Source of the DNA: Tigriopus japonicus
Lineage: Eukaryota > Arthropoda > Copepoda > Harpacticoida > Harpacticidae
Length of the DNA stretch: 64,000 bases
Direction of reading: 5' to 3'
Assembly: GCA_010645155.1 (NCBI GenBank)
Contig: CM021317.1
Coordinates: 11,659,636 to 11,723,635 of the forward strand
A program made the translations under genes and the position numbers. Under the pieces are notes generated by a model. It was not told the DNA's origin. It did not search any database and saw nothing but the letters and a program-made list of their open reading frames with translations. This document shows positions 1 through 10,222 of the stretch, in pieces. Position 1 is the stretch's first letter. Every line of letters begins with the position of its first letter.

Positions 1-3
1 GAT

Positions 4-12
4 TGGAAGACT
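4..12 (-). promoter_or_regulatory. GY box / predicted miR-7 site in bHLH-A 3' UTR
   Basis: On the minus strand, the sense strand of bHLH-A, this reads AGTCTTCCA, which contains the GY box GTCTTCC. The plus strand shows UGGAAGACU, identical to nucleotides 1-9 of miR-7 as I know it. Positions 23-29 match miR-7 nucleotides 14-20 (AUUUUGU), which would give 3' supplementary pairing. It sits about 60 nt after the stop codon. Confidence 0.8.
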
Positions 13-71
13 CCATGAGATCATTTTGTCAAGTTCGGAAGATTTGGTTGAAGAAAGCTATGTATATGCAG

Positions 72-713
72 TTAGAACGGCCTCCAAACTGGTTCAGCGG
101 TGGCAGCAGGCTTGGGCGAAGGAGCTCCAACAGAGATGGGAGATGGGATCGAGTCTCGGCCCGAGGTGTAGCCTCCATCGGAGGAAGGAGAAAGGGGTAG
201 TTCTTGCTTGAGTTCGGCCTTTGGTACAGAAGCGATGTTAACCGACAGAGGTGAAGTGGCGGGTGGAGGAGCAACCTTGGAGCTCTCCATGGAGTTCATA
301 CTCGCTCCTAAATGGGTCATGATGGAGGTTCCCAAGTGGATGTTCACTCCAGGTACTGAAGCCAAAAAGCGGCTGACCTCGTTGGCACAAGATGTGTATC
401 CAGCTCGGAACCGGTCCATGTCCAAAGCAGGATTGGCTTGAAGCATTTGTTGGCGCTTGAGCTTTTGAAGGTGCTGGACGGTGAGTTCCAAAACGTCGGC
501 TTTCTCCAGTTTTGTGATCGACTCGCCTTCAGCTTGAAGAGCAAACACCATGAGGTCCTTGAGGTCATCCAGGCACTTGTTGATTCGGGCACGACGTTTT
601 CGCTCCAAGAGGGGCTTCATGACCTTGCGATATTGGTGAGTACGAGACATGGGAGTCTCTTGGTCCACTTGTTGGGACAAGTTGAGAACATTGTATTGAC
701 TCAGAGAAGACAT
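72..713 (-). CDS. E(spl)bHLH: bHLH-A: E(spl)-type bHLH-Orange repressor, WRPF terminus
   Basis: Single-exon 213-residue protein. The bHLH domain (about residues 27-86) has the E(spl)-type basic region [13 protein letters not shown] with the diagnostic proline. The Orange domain is at about 101-136. A Ser/Pro-rich tail contains [14 protein letters not shown] (175-188) and the chain ends in VWRPF. LKQE near residue 168 fits a SUMO-acceptor pattern. By family knowledge it is a nuclear DNA-binding repressor induced by Notch that recruits Groucho. The ATG at 713 has A at -3; a later methionine at residue 22 is less likely because bHLH-B has a matching N-terminal extension. Length fits Drosophila E(spl) bHLH proteins (about 180-220). 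It is a close paralogue of bHLH-B. A perfect Su(H) site lies 384 bp upstream. The 3' UTR (71 nt visible) is cut by the window edge but keeps a GY box. Confidence 0.97.
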   Translation of the reverse strand: MSSLSQYNVLNLSQQVDQETPMSRTHQYRKVMKPLLERKRRARINKCLDDLKDLMVFALQAEGESITKLEKADVLELTVQHLQKLKRQQMLQANPALDMDRFRAGYTSCANEVSRFLASVPGVNIHLGTSIMTHLGASMNSMESSKVAPPPATSPLSVNIASVPKAELKQELPLSPSSDGGYTSGRDSIPSPISVGAPSPKPAATAEPVWRPF

Positions 714-852
714 GATGAGACACGAGTGAATTTCGACGATGCTTTCGCTTCGAACGTCTAGATATGAATGGATATTTCGGCGAGGTCTTACTCGAACTTT
801 AACTCACCCTGCGCCGAGGAGCGTGCGATTCGCTCGAGCCTTCCGACCTCGT

Positions 853-872
853 CGCTCGCTCGCTCGCTCGCT
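853..872. repeat. (CTCG)n short tandem repeat
   Basis: About five CGCT units in the region upstream of bHLH-A. Confidence 0.8.
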
Positions 873-1096
873 TGGTCGCTTTTCTGGCGCACGATTCTCG
901 TTCGCGTTCTCCCAGGCAACACGCCCTTCGCTCTCGCTCGAGTCTTTCTCGGTGCTCACAACACCAGAAGGAGAAAGAGAGTTGGATTGGACAAGGGCTT
1001 GAAAAAGTGAGCTCATGCTCATGGCGAGTGTCATCTCGGGAGTTCGGCTATGATTGCAGGTTTCGGATTAGAAACAAGGCTAGCGAGCTTTTGAAG

Positions 1097-1104
1097 CGTG
1101 GGAA
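1097..1104 (+). promoter_or_regulatory. Su(H)/CSL site upstream of bHLH-A
   Basis: CGTGGGAA is a perfect match to the high-affinity Su(H) consensus YGTGRGAA. It lies 384 bp upstream of the bHLH-A start codon. Confidence 0.7.
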
Positions 1105-4100
1105 TCGATTCACCTCCAAGATCGCACTCTCCCGTGAAAAAGCATCTTCTCATTTACCTCCTGAAGATATGGCGGCGAACCGCCCAGGTGTGACACACAC
1201 TAAGCCATACCCTAGCCCCTAATTTCTTTCACCCTTTCAATGGGGATGACAAAATTATGAGGTGGTCTTTTTCCTTCAATAATCAAACGGACGATAATTC
1301 TAAGGAAAATCGAGTCAATGAACTGGTCTTAGTTGTGACCCGCACACTTTTTCATACACACTGAATTGTGGCGTATACGTAAATTCGTAGATTTGGAAAA
1401 AGTTCTTTGGGCTCACGATTCCCCACGAGAACCAGATGAAGTGCCGTAATTTTCTTGTCTCGAAACTTGTTTGGACATTTCATGAGGAGCTGTAAATGGG
1501 TTGAGAATGACAGTGCAGGTTTTACCCGCTCGGCTTTTTTAGGGAACCTTCATCCAGTCTACGTACATACACACACAGTAGCTCATCGTTGTTGGGATGG
1601 ATGGAACAATTGGACTCAAAATGACATCACACAAAGAAATTAGCCTTGCTTCTCAGTATCAGACTATCAGACTCGTACCCCGCTCAAAAAACTGAACTTA
1701 CATAATCATGTCATTTTGTTCGTCCGCCGGACTTGCCTCCAAGGTGGCAAAGGAAACATGTTTTATCTTCAAATTACACCCAGGTTTCCAAGCATCGTCG
1801 TGACTTTGTCTGATTGGAACACCACTCGCTGCTACCCTCTATGCACCACTCGAAATTCCCTTCTCAAACAAAGCATAAAAAACACACTCACTCACTCATA
1901 CACATTGTTGAACTCGTCTTCTTGATTCTCCGTCGTCTTTTTTGGAAGGAACAGGGTGATTTGTTGTGCATACAAGTTCATTGGAGAGCTAACGTGCTAA
2001 GGTGGGAAGTTTATCTCGGGGTTTGAATTGCTCGTGTCTCTGGGAAATAAAGACAGCTGCAAATATTGGCCACGATTTGTTGATCATTGAGCTATTGCTA
2101 TTACTATTGCTGTTGTTGTTGTAAGATCTTCCTTGAACGTGCGCTCAAGTCTAAATCCGATTTAAAGTAGCGATGAGTAATAATTTTGGGCCTTCTGGAA
2201 GCATTCTAAGCACTGTTAGACATACGACCGTCCTCGTGCTTTGTCATTGCGTGCATATCAATCCAAGTGTTGTGGGTTGTGGTGCCTAGTGCTTACAGCA
2301 GCACATTAGATACATAGAGCTCTCAGAATGTCTTTAATCCCCAATTTGGTGACCGCAACGCCAGTTCAGCTCAAGACAAAACGAGGAAGGAGCGAATCCG
2401 TTGACGTGAGTGTTCATTCGTCCGCCTGTTGGTTGGTTGGATTGGTATGAAAATTGTTTGACAACTCTTCTCTCAAATCTCTGGTGTCTTCCATGATTCC
2501 AGTCACACCTGCCACCGATTCTCACGGGAATAGTGAGCAAATGCACTTGAATTCGAGCACTACGCACGGCCCTAAAAACGTACGTACGAGTTGCTCTTGC
2601 ACCTTGTATCTACCTACAGTAGATTAGTTATAAGACGCACAAAAGGAAGTCGTCAAACAGGACACTACGAGAGATAAAGAAACACTCTCACAAGAAGGAT
2701 CATGTACTCAAAGTAGTTGAACGTAATTATTGTCGCCGAAGTCGAAGATATTGGCCCATCTTCGCATGAAATCAAATCTGGACTCGATCAAGAATAGACC
2801 ACCCCAAGGAGGCGACATCTAGCCAGGATTAATGGGTCTCTGCTCATTTTATGGATGATGATGGCTTGATAATTGTTGGTGATAAGCCAGGTTTGTCACC
2901 ACAAAACTCATCGATAGGCATCTCTGGAAGTGAAACGCGCGTGTGACCTTGGACTGACAACTGACTAACTAACCAACCAACCAACCAGTCACTTGAATGA
3001 ATAATGATCCATCTACAGACAAATCGGACAGTAGTTCACGCCAAGATGGTTGACCCAGATGGCTGCCCTACTCACCCTCAGTCCTAAATTAGAGTGATCG
3101 CGTCTTTTTACCTAAGCATTTGCAATATGAAGACTGATTCCGCACTTTGTGAAAGCGTCCCTAAAAGGAATGCGCATTTTTTTCCTCTCTGTCAGTGTTG
3201 ACTCGACACTCAAGCACATTGAGCTCCCAAGTTTGACTTGCATGGAGGATTGTCAGCTCGATTAGCGTGGCTATCAATTGTTGCTCTCCAAGGGAATTGT
3301 CTCACGCCCGCCAACCCTCTAATCCACAGTACATATACACTACACAATACCCACACACGTACGTGCCAGCCGTGGATCGACTATGGGGTCACTAAAAGCA
3401 CATCGTGGTGGGGAGGGTGAAGTCATGTTTGCCATGGCATTCTTGCTTTCAGGCTTGGATTGCCACCTGCTCAGACTCCGATTCCAAACTGGAGTCCAAA
3501 CATGACTTGTGATTCAAATGGCGGATGAGGGAACATTCCAGAGAAAATGGAGTGACGCGATCGCCATGTGACGATTCCCATCAAGATCATTCCGATCATA
3601 CAACGAAGACCAGGTCAACCAATTATTGAACTAGTTCCCATAATAAACATTCCTCATCTAGACAATGGCATTCAAAGGGAAAATAGGTATAATTCCATGC
3701 TGAACAAGTAGTAGCACTACTACACACCACAATCTGAGGTGGGAACCTGTTTTGCCCGCCAGACAAACTACTTGGAATACCTCTCTCATGACATTGGGAC
3801 CTCCTGGGTAAACTCATCAACAGAGGTTCAAGACTTCTTGAAGAAAAAGCTCCCCCTCCCCCTATCCACCTTGACACCCTCTCCTCTTTCTGGCATAGAC
3901 AAAATACAGTTTCATTATGATTATTGATGATGCGGCTTTTTTGTTCCACGTAACTCACCTTTGAGAGATCAAACCCAGGCTTCAATTTCGAGTGGCGGTG
4001 CCATGGGAATGAACCACTAAGTCAACCCTTGTTCAATCAATCTCTCCCTGTGAACTTCACGGGTCCAAGATCAGGTTGGCAACGATTCGACCAATGAGTG

Positions 4101-4167
4101 CATTTGCTTTTTGTTCGAGATCAAACTCAGGTAAGAAGATAAGCGCGAATATTCAATTGGAACAGGT

Positions 4168-4173
4168 TTTATT
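4168..4173 (-). terminator. Polyadenylation signal AATAAA, Bearded-like gene 1
   Basis: The plus strand reads TTTATT, about 140 nt beyond the stop codon. It lies just past the GY/K-box cluster, consistent with a short 3' UTR of about 160 nt. Confidence 0.6.
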
Positions 4174-4229
4174 TATCATGCTTGGAATCAATTATCGTCA
4201 TCATCATGTCAATAAAAATACGATTTGCT

Positions 4230-4237
4230 TGGAAGAC
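4230..4237 (-). promoter_or_regulatory. GY box / predicted miR-7 seed site, Bearded-like gene 1 3' UTR
   Basis: The sense strand reads GTCTTCCA, an 8-mer complement of the miR-7 seed, about 80 nt after the stop codon. Confidence 0.75.
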
Positions 4238-4243
4238 AAATGG

Positions 4244-4249
4244 ATCACA
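4244..4249 (-). promoter_or_regulatory. K box, Bearded-like gene 1 3' UTR (proximal to GY box)
   Basis: The sense strand reads CTGTGATC, containing the K box TGTGAT. The CTGTGAT core complements nucleotides 2-8 of miR-2-family microRNAs. Confidence 0.7.
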
Positions 4250-4284
4250 GACGAGAGTTATAAGGAAGCATAGTGTTAAGGCAG

Positions 4285-4290
4285 ATCACA
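4285..4290 (-). promoter_or_regulatory. K box, Bearded-like gene 1 3' UTR (near stop codon)
   Basis: The sense strand again reads CTGTGATC, about 25 nt after the stop codon. It is the second K box in a short 3' UTR. Confidence 0.7.
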
Positions 4291-4314
4291 GTCGAGGAGG
4301 ACAAATTGCCAGTT

Positions 4315-4635
4315 CTATTGGGATTCGGCCTTGAGACAACGGGTTTCATACTGTCCCACTACGATTGGAGTCCAACAAATCTGAGGATTTGACACTTTCA
4401 AGACCAATTTGACATGCTGATCTTGGGGTTGGGCTTGAGCGATGCTTGCCATGAGCTGTGCTTCCAGGGCTTCATTCAGAAGGTTCTCGTCCATTTCTAC
4501 TTGGTGTGGATGGGAATCGGGGAGTTCATTGTAGGCCTGGCTTTGCATCTTGGCTAACCAAGGAAGCTGATTCAGAATTCTCCTTTGGAAAATCTCCGCG
4601 AGTTTTTTGGACACGATTTTCGTTTTTGAGACCAT
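4315..4635 (-). CDS. Brd: Bearded-family protein 1 (Neuralized inhibitor)
   Basis: Single-exon protein of 106 residues. The first 30 residues are basic and amphipathic (KTKIVSKKLAEIFQRR), like the membrane-associating N-terminus of Bearded proteins. The core 41-59 (SHPHQVEMDENLLNEALEA) is identical in Bearded-like gene 2 and contains N-L-L-N-E, which matches the NxxN Neuralized-binding motif. The C-terminus (YETRCLKAESQ) aligns with the second copy (VQTRCQEAQAQ) and resembles the C-terminal DRW-type motif of insect family members. By family knowledge it binds Neuralized and blocks Delta ubiquitination and endocytosis. The ATG at 4635 has A at -3 and G at +4. A TATAAAT lies about 80 bp upstream. 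The 3' UTR has one GY box and two K boxes. Confidence 0.88.
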   Translation of the reverse strand: MVSKTKIVSKKLAEIFQRRILNQLPWLAKMQSQAYNELPDSHPHQVEMDENLLNEALEAQLMASIAQAQPQDQHVKLVLKVSNPQICWTPIVVGQYETRCLKAESQ

Positions 4636-4716
4636 GATGATCGGGGTGTTGGATTGATGATGTGAATGGAATGAGGTTTGGAAATAGAATGCGGCGCAAG
4701 GGATGTTGAGGGTGAG

Positions 4717-4723
4717 ATTTATA
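4717..4723 (-). promoter_or_regulatory. TATA box, Bearded-like gene 1
   Basis: TATAAAT on the minus strand, 82-88 bp upstream of the ATG. A start site about 30 bp downstream would give a 5' UTR near 55 nt. No perfect Su(H) site lies close by; the nearest acceptable match is CGTGAGAA at 5743-5750. Confidence 0.5.
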
Positions 4724-5278
4724 CCCGAACCGAAAGGGGTAAGGGTGGGTCACGCTCGCGCCTTCGTTTTGTCCATTCGGTATTGGTCTTCTTTCTCTTT
4801 TTCTTCTTTCTTTTTCTCGCTCCATCCTCAGTCTATTTCGGACGCGTGCCCGTTGCTTCACTCCCAAACCTCGTCCACGGAAACGAGCGACGCCTTTTTC
4901 CTCGGACGACCGACCCTTCCATTGGGGTGATGTTGAGACAGACCCTGGAGAGACACAATCAATCAATTCAACATGTCTTGACTTGAAATCGACGCATTCC
5001 AATTTTTCCATTAAACACACACGCACACACCTTGGGATTTCCCAATAATTGATAATTAGTAATAATTCAGTACAATATGGGATCATATTGTACTGCGCAT
5101 TCGTTCGGTCTAAACGCGTACGTAACTCATTAAGAAACGGCAGCAAACGAATTCGAACAAGGAAAATTGAAGGGGAGAGTCTGAAGAAGAGCCCTGGAGT
5201 TACGTACAGTACCTGTGTTGTATGTAATTCAATGATTGTTCGACCCGAAGAGCAACAGCCTCGGAATGTGATCCGAAG
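4724..5278. other. Upstream region of Bearded-like gene 1
   Basis: Pyrimidine-rich stretch (about 4785-4830) and otherwise unremarkable intergenic sequence up to the assembly gap. I see no gene. Confidence 0.5.
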
Positions 5279-5390
5279 NNNNNNNNNNNNNNNNNNNNNN
5301 NNNNNNNNNNNNNNNNNNNNNNNNNNNNNNNNNNNNNNNNNNNNNNNNNNNNNNNNNNNNNNNNNNNNNNNNNNNNNNNNNNNNNNNNNN
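5279..5390. other. Assembly gap (112 N) with duplicated flanks
   Basis: A run of 112 unknown bases. The roughly 55 bases before it (from about 5223) and the roughly 48 after it (5391-5438) are near-identical, differing by a short indel near a GATTGTTCG stretch. This suggests overlapping contig ends left unmerged. No coding claim should cross it. Confidence 0.95.
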
Positions 5391-5742
5391 TAATTCAATG
5401 ATTGTTTCGAAGAGCAACAGCCTCGGAATGTGATCCGAAGAGTCATGAACTCCTATTTATGACCTTGGTCCGTCTTCGTCTCACATGATCGACAAACAAA
5501 TGTCCAAACACACTTTTGTTCGATGGAGTTGTTGTTTACTGTAACTGTGAGGGCATCGATATCAGATCGTCAAGGTCCAATTTCACATTTCTCAAAGTTA
5601 GAAATTAGCCCCTCGTCAGCACGTGGGTCGTGATTCGGGTCCATTCAGGTGAGCAGAGCGACAAACTAGAAAGGCCACAGCATGTGCCCGCCATAATGTC
5701 ATCTCAATCTTTGGAATAGCTAGTCAACGTTTATGGAAAGAC

Positions 5743-5750
5743 CGTGAGAA
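5743..5750 (+). promoter_or_regulatory. Possible Su(H) site (CGTGAGAA)
   Basis: Matches YGTGRGAA. It lies 1.1 kb upstream of the Bearded-like gene 1 ATG, so assignment to that gene is weak, especially with the assembly gap between them. Confidence 0.35.
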
Positions 5751-8700
5751 CGCGTCAAGTTTTCAACTCTCACTCTATCTATAAAGCAGCACTCAAGGGA
5801 GATCTATCTAAACGGAGATCAAGGGAGAGGGTGTTGCGGTATAGTGGTGGCGCATACGGTAAATAGATATCCACTAGGGTAGATGTGTACGTGTCCATCC
5901 AGAGTCAGGGGGTGAGGAGGTTGGGAGGAAGGGTAGGCAATTATGAAATATGATTGTTTACCACTCGACGCGAGTTCATTGTGCTGAAAGTGCAGTTTCT
6001 CCATTTTGCATCTGCTCACTTCTCTCACGAGTTTTCTCTCGTCTCGTTGGGTCGAATCGATGGAGTTGTGTAGATTTGTGGTGAGAGGCTGCAGTGAGCA
6101 CACAATGGACGCGATTTGAGCGCTAATAAGCCTAGTGCGCACTACATGGAGGAAGGGTTGTCGATTAAAAACAACATTTCGAGGACTTTAGGATATGGAT
6201 CTTGAGTGATCCTTGAATTTTGAAACATAAATAGGGATCAAAAGCATCTTTGATTCCGGCCGAAGATGATGACCACGATCCTCTTTGTGCATTCTTATCG
6301 AAAAAGGGTCATCGAGAAAGGGGGTGGTGTCGGATTAGAAATACCTTTTCTTGGGTGGATCAACCAATATAGAAGGTGTCGGATGATCAATTGACATTCA
6401 CACGTGCATCCAAAGAGACTGAGAACCAAGAAGAACACCAACCCCAAAACCACATCGGATTTCGAGCCAATGTTTGAGTTTGCCATTGTCCACCGATCCC
6501 AATGAGCATTGGCCACTCACTCGCTGTGACGTTCGTCCGCTTAATGGCCCGATTCGATTCCTTTTCTTCTTTTTGTTCTGGCTGTCTTGGCATTGAAGAA
6601 CACCTGAGAATTTGTGTCCTGGGTTGGACGTTTCTTCCTAAACATTGTTACGTCGGACCCCCTGTGTCGGCAATTCAAGAATAGATCATCAGAAAATGAC
6701 GACCTCACCCCTCTCAGAAGGGAGTCAGGCTCTCCCTCAAATGTTGTCTTTAAGAGGACCATCGTGAATATCGAGATTGAGCACAAATCATTTCGAGGCA
6801 GGGGTGAGGAATGACTGAATGGAGACTTCCGGTTGATTATCATAATGAAAGGGTTGAGGTTGGGAGACTCCTGCTGATATCAAAGTACACCCCGCTAAGC
6901 TCGTAACCCTTTTACCCCCTATGGACTAGGACCATCTAGGCACGAACTCCAGGCCTCGCAGGCTTCGGTAAGGAGCTAGGAACCCCGAAGGAACACATGA
7001 ACACATGCTTTCAAGGACATCTCCAATTCTTCCATGGTCGGGTCTTCGAGGCGGTCAATTTCTGTTTTTTTTTAAGTTCACTCTAAGATCGACAGGAAGC
7101 AAGAAATCAAGAATAGATCACCATCAGAACCCCTGGAGTTATGGAAATTATGAAAGAGGATGGTCAGGTTTATTGAGTGACGCCCACATTATTTCCTTTG
7201 GTGTTCATGGGGTGTTATTATGCACACAAACCTGGTGATTAGTAAAGATTTGACCCCAATCGCCAAGGATATTTCGACCTTGCGGAGTCCATTTTCTGTC
7301 GATTTTCATAATTATAGGATAGCGGCACCGTTCTGCCAGACTTTGGAAATTGGTTTCCTTGATTTGTTCTTGAGCCGACCCGATTTTGATACTCAAAGCA
7401 ACCTCCGTCGCACCTGGGGCAGCGCTGTCGAGGTTGTCAGTTGTCACGAATTTTCCGTTATTACCTAGATCCAATCCATTTCCATTCAATGCTTTTGTGT
7501 GGCCCATGGCCATGGATCTCCGAAAGCATCATCACAAATCAAAGAACCCTTGTTTATCGCCTCATCCTCCGCCTGCTCGGGAGGGATGCCAGATCCATTG
7601 AACAAGGAGAAGAAGATGCGATCAAGCCCCAAAGTCAAGCGAGCACCTCACCGCGGACTTTATGATGCAAATGGAATCAATCCGACATGCCTCTCACAGG
7701 TGGCAATTTTTCTCTGCCCAGCATCCATGGATTCGGTTTAGAATCATATCCATCATACTTGGGCTCACACTTTGGAATAAGAGGTATTGTCACAAACAGT
7801 ATAAGCCTCCACCTCAATGGGATCGGGGAAATCAATCGCTCGTTTCTGGTCAGCATCAATGTCGTTGCTTGCGAATCATCAAGAAATGGTCTTTGAAGCC
7901 AAGTCGGTGTTTCCTTTGTGTTCCCGTGCGTTCAATCAAAGGCCCCCGCTTGCCTAACCGATAAATGGGGGTGGTCATTAGTCACACCTCACTGGGGAAG
8001 AAAGAGGCCCTTCCTTCAATCGAGGTCTTTTACAGAGGGGGATGTTCCTCCGTTGGTATTCTCCTCACGTCAGATTTTCCAGAACTATCAATCTCCCAGA
8101 TCAAACTCGAAATCAAATCCCAATTTTCAAAAGTGGCAACTCGTTAGGCACATATTTTATGGTATTTGTTGAACAACCGAGGTCATGAGAATGTTTTTTG
8201 AGAACGAAATCTTACTAAGCTTCGCGATTATGAATCTTGATGTCTCTGGCCATGGATGGAGGGTCGATAGAGTGTGAGAAAAGCAGTTCCTCACCGTTGT
8301 CCTCGGATTTGAAATATGAACGCGAAGTTAAGGGTCAAGTACGAGCAAATCCCCCGGATTTTTCTAGCTTTGTTAGGGCAGATTTATGAATAGCATACCA
8401 AGATGGGTGGGTGTGGATTGTGAAGTGAACTGGCTTGTCAAGGGCACGGAACAGAGAGCACTTTATGGATTGGATGGAGGAGGTCTCGACCTCCCAGTTC
8501 ATGTCTGCGTTTCCATTTAGCAAGTGTGGCCAACCGTCGACCACCGACCCACCTTCTTCTTCTCGTCTTGGGAGGGATGATGGGGATGGGGATGAGGATG
8601 AGACCTCAGTCAAGACGACATTGTCCTTGCTCAGAAAAAGAGCCAATTAGGGAAATATTTGAGGCTTTTGTATTGACTTGTCAAGACTCACAAAGATCTT

Positions 8701-9604
8701 TCGTTGTTGCTTGCTTGGCAGAGTGGATCATCCAAATGCGATCCTGACAGCAGGGCTTAAAGTGAACCGTTGGTTCCAGCTACGTAGTAGATAGAGCTCG
8801 TCCTCATTTGCGTTTTCAGTTGGCGAGAAAACCGCTCCGAATTTCCTCCTCCCGCCATTTCAGGTTTTGAAATATGTCAAATGATTTCCTAATCTCGAAA
8901 AAGTCAAACTGAAATCCGAGTCCTCTGTTTGAAATCTAACCAAGGATTTATTGAGAGATTCATCCGTCCCACGGTTCAATTTGGCCCCAGACTGCCTATT
9001 ACCTAGCGAGTCTTACAGGACACACAATCTACTGCTTCATTGGCAACTGAACCAAAAGAAGGAGGAGAAGAAAGAGAAAAACCCCTTTCCAAGGTAAACT
9101 ATCTCAAGTTACCTTTGGCCCGTTCAAAAGCCAAAAAAGGGGTCTACTATGTACAATACAATGAAGCCTACACGCTTCTAACGACCCTCTCCTCAGCTCA
9201 TTAAAAGTTTGAATGAATGAACGGACGAACGACCAAACCAACTTGGGCCACTTATGCTGCTCAGCGGAAGGTGCTTGCTCTGGTTTGTGTTGGGACGAGA
9301 ACGTGTGTGTTCATGTGTTGTGTTGGATGTATCGTAAATTAACTGACCAAACGAACCGAATATCAGCTCATTAACCCGGGAAGCTCGAAGTCTCTCTTCT
9401 ACTGCCTAACAGCGAGATTTTGTGGCGGTGGTGGTTTTGAGCTTCAAGTATAGTGACTTCAGAAATGTCCCAAAGAACTTCCGGATTACTGGGCAAGTCG
9501 GTCTTGCATCATTGCTTCAGAGGGAAGATAAATGAGAGGCAACTTTTGGCGCCTAAAGTCTGCTGTCTCTTGGAAACACACTTGGTCTAAGATCCCAGTC
9601 ATTC

Positions 9605-10048
9605 ATGATTTTCGTGTCATTGCTCGACCGGGCTGACCTTTTAATAGCACTTGTGGTCATCTTTTGTTATCGATTGGGAAATGAGACTTTGGTTTTTGTA
9701 ATTACTCCCATTTGCAGTGGTCTATGCTTGCTTTCGTTGAAGCTTTGTTGGATGGGAGACATCGGGATCAAAACAAAAGTCACGAACGACGTTTATGTGG
9801 TCTTTCTGTTTGAATGTAAAATACATAGAACTTGCGGCGTAGGTAAAATCTTTTCTTTGCATGAGGATGAAATTGGTAAGTTGTTGCTTCTCTCATACAA
9901 GCCCTTCAAATTAGAGCGAAGGAAAAACCATGTCCGTTTGAAGGAGGAAAGAAGTCAGTCATGGTCTGATCTCTCATTAAAATCAAAGGCTCCAGGCGAT
10001 GATTTCAACCACAAGAGAGCATCATGCACTCAAACTTGCGTCGCTTAA
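9605..10048 (+). CDS. Unassigned ATG-initiated ORF, 147 codons
   Basis: Open from ATG to stop, with a hydrophobic first third (residues about 10-50, enough for one or two membrane segments) and a basic second half rich in Lys and Arg. I do not recognise it. Open frames of this length are expected several times by chance in 64 kb at this base composition, so this is a weak candidate. Confidence 0.15.
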   Translation: MIFVSLLDRADLLIALVVIFCYRLGNETLVFVITPICSGLCLLSLKLCWMGDIGIKTKVTNDVYVVFLFECKIHRTCGVGKIFSLHEDEIGKLLLLSYKPFKLERRKNHVRLKEERSQSWSDLSLKSKAPGDDFNHKRASCTQTCVA

Positions 10049-10087
10049 CCATTCGACCATCACTACCACTACTTCTTCTTCTATTAG

Positions 10088-10222
10088 TACCACTACTTCC
10101 CCACGGGCAAAAAGCTTCTCCTGAACATCCGTGAACACTCCTTGAATAGATCCATAGCATGGACTGTGCCACCAGGTTCATATGAAATGACGCCTTGGAC
10201 ATCCTGGAAGCCCTTCTCCTAA
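10088..10222 (+). CDS. Unassigned candidate terminal exon
   Basis: A strong pyrimidine tract ending in TATTAG at 10087 is followed by 44 open codons (YHYFPTGKKLLLNIREHS at the start). I do not recognise the peptide. Immediately downstream, an acceptor-like CTTTCAAG at 10261-10269 and a donor-like GTAAGT at 10301 suggest that the exon structure may be more complex than a simple terminal exon. Confidence 0.18.
   Translation, partial: YHYFPTGKKLLLNIREHSLNRSIAWTVPPGSYEMTPWTSWKPFS

Larger units (their letters stand above)
714..4150. other. Intergenic: bHLH-A upstream region
   Basis: No convincing gene. It holds a CTCG-type short repeat at about 853-872, a perfect Su(H) site at 1097, and two proneural-type E-box matches on the minus strand (ACAGCTGC at 2053-2060 and CCACCTGC at 3463-3470). 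There is also an AACC run near 2970. The open frames seen here (for example 3623-3985 on the minus strand) start with non-ATG codons and resemble nothing I know. It is most simply the shared upstream regulatory DNA of bHLH-A and the downstream side of Bearded-like gene 1. Confidence 0.5.
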
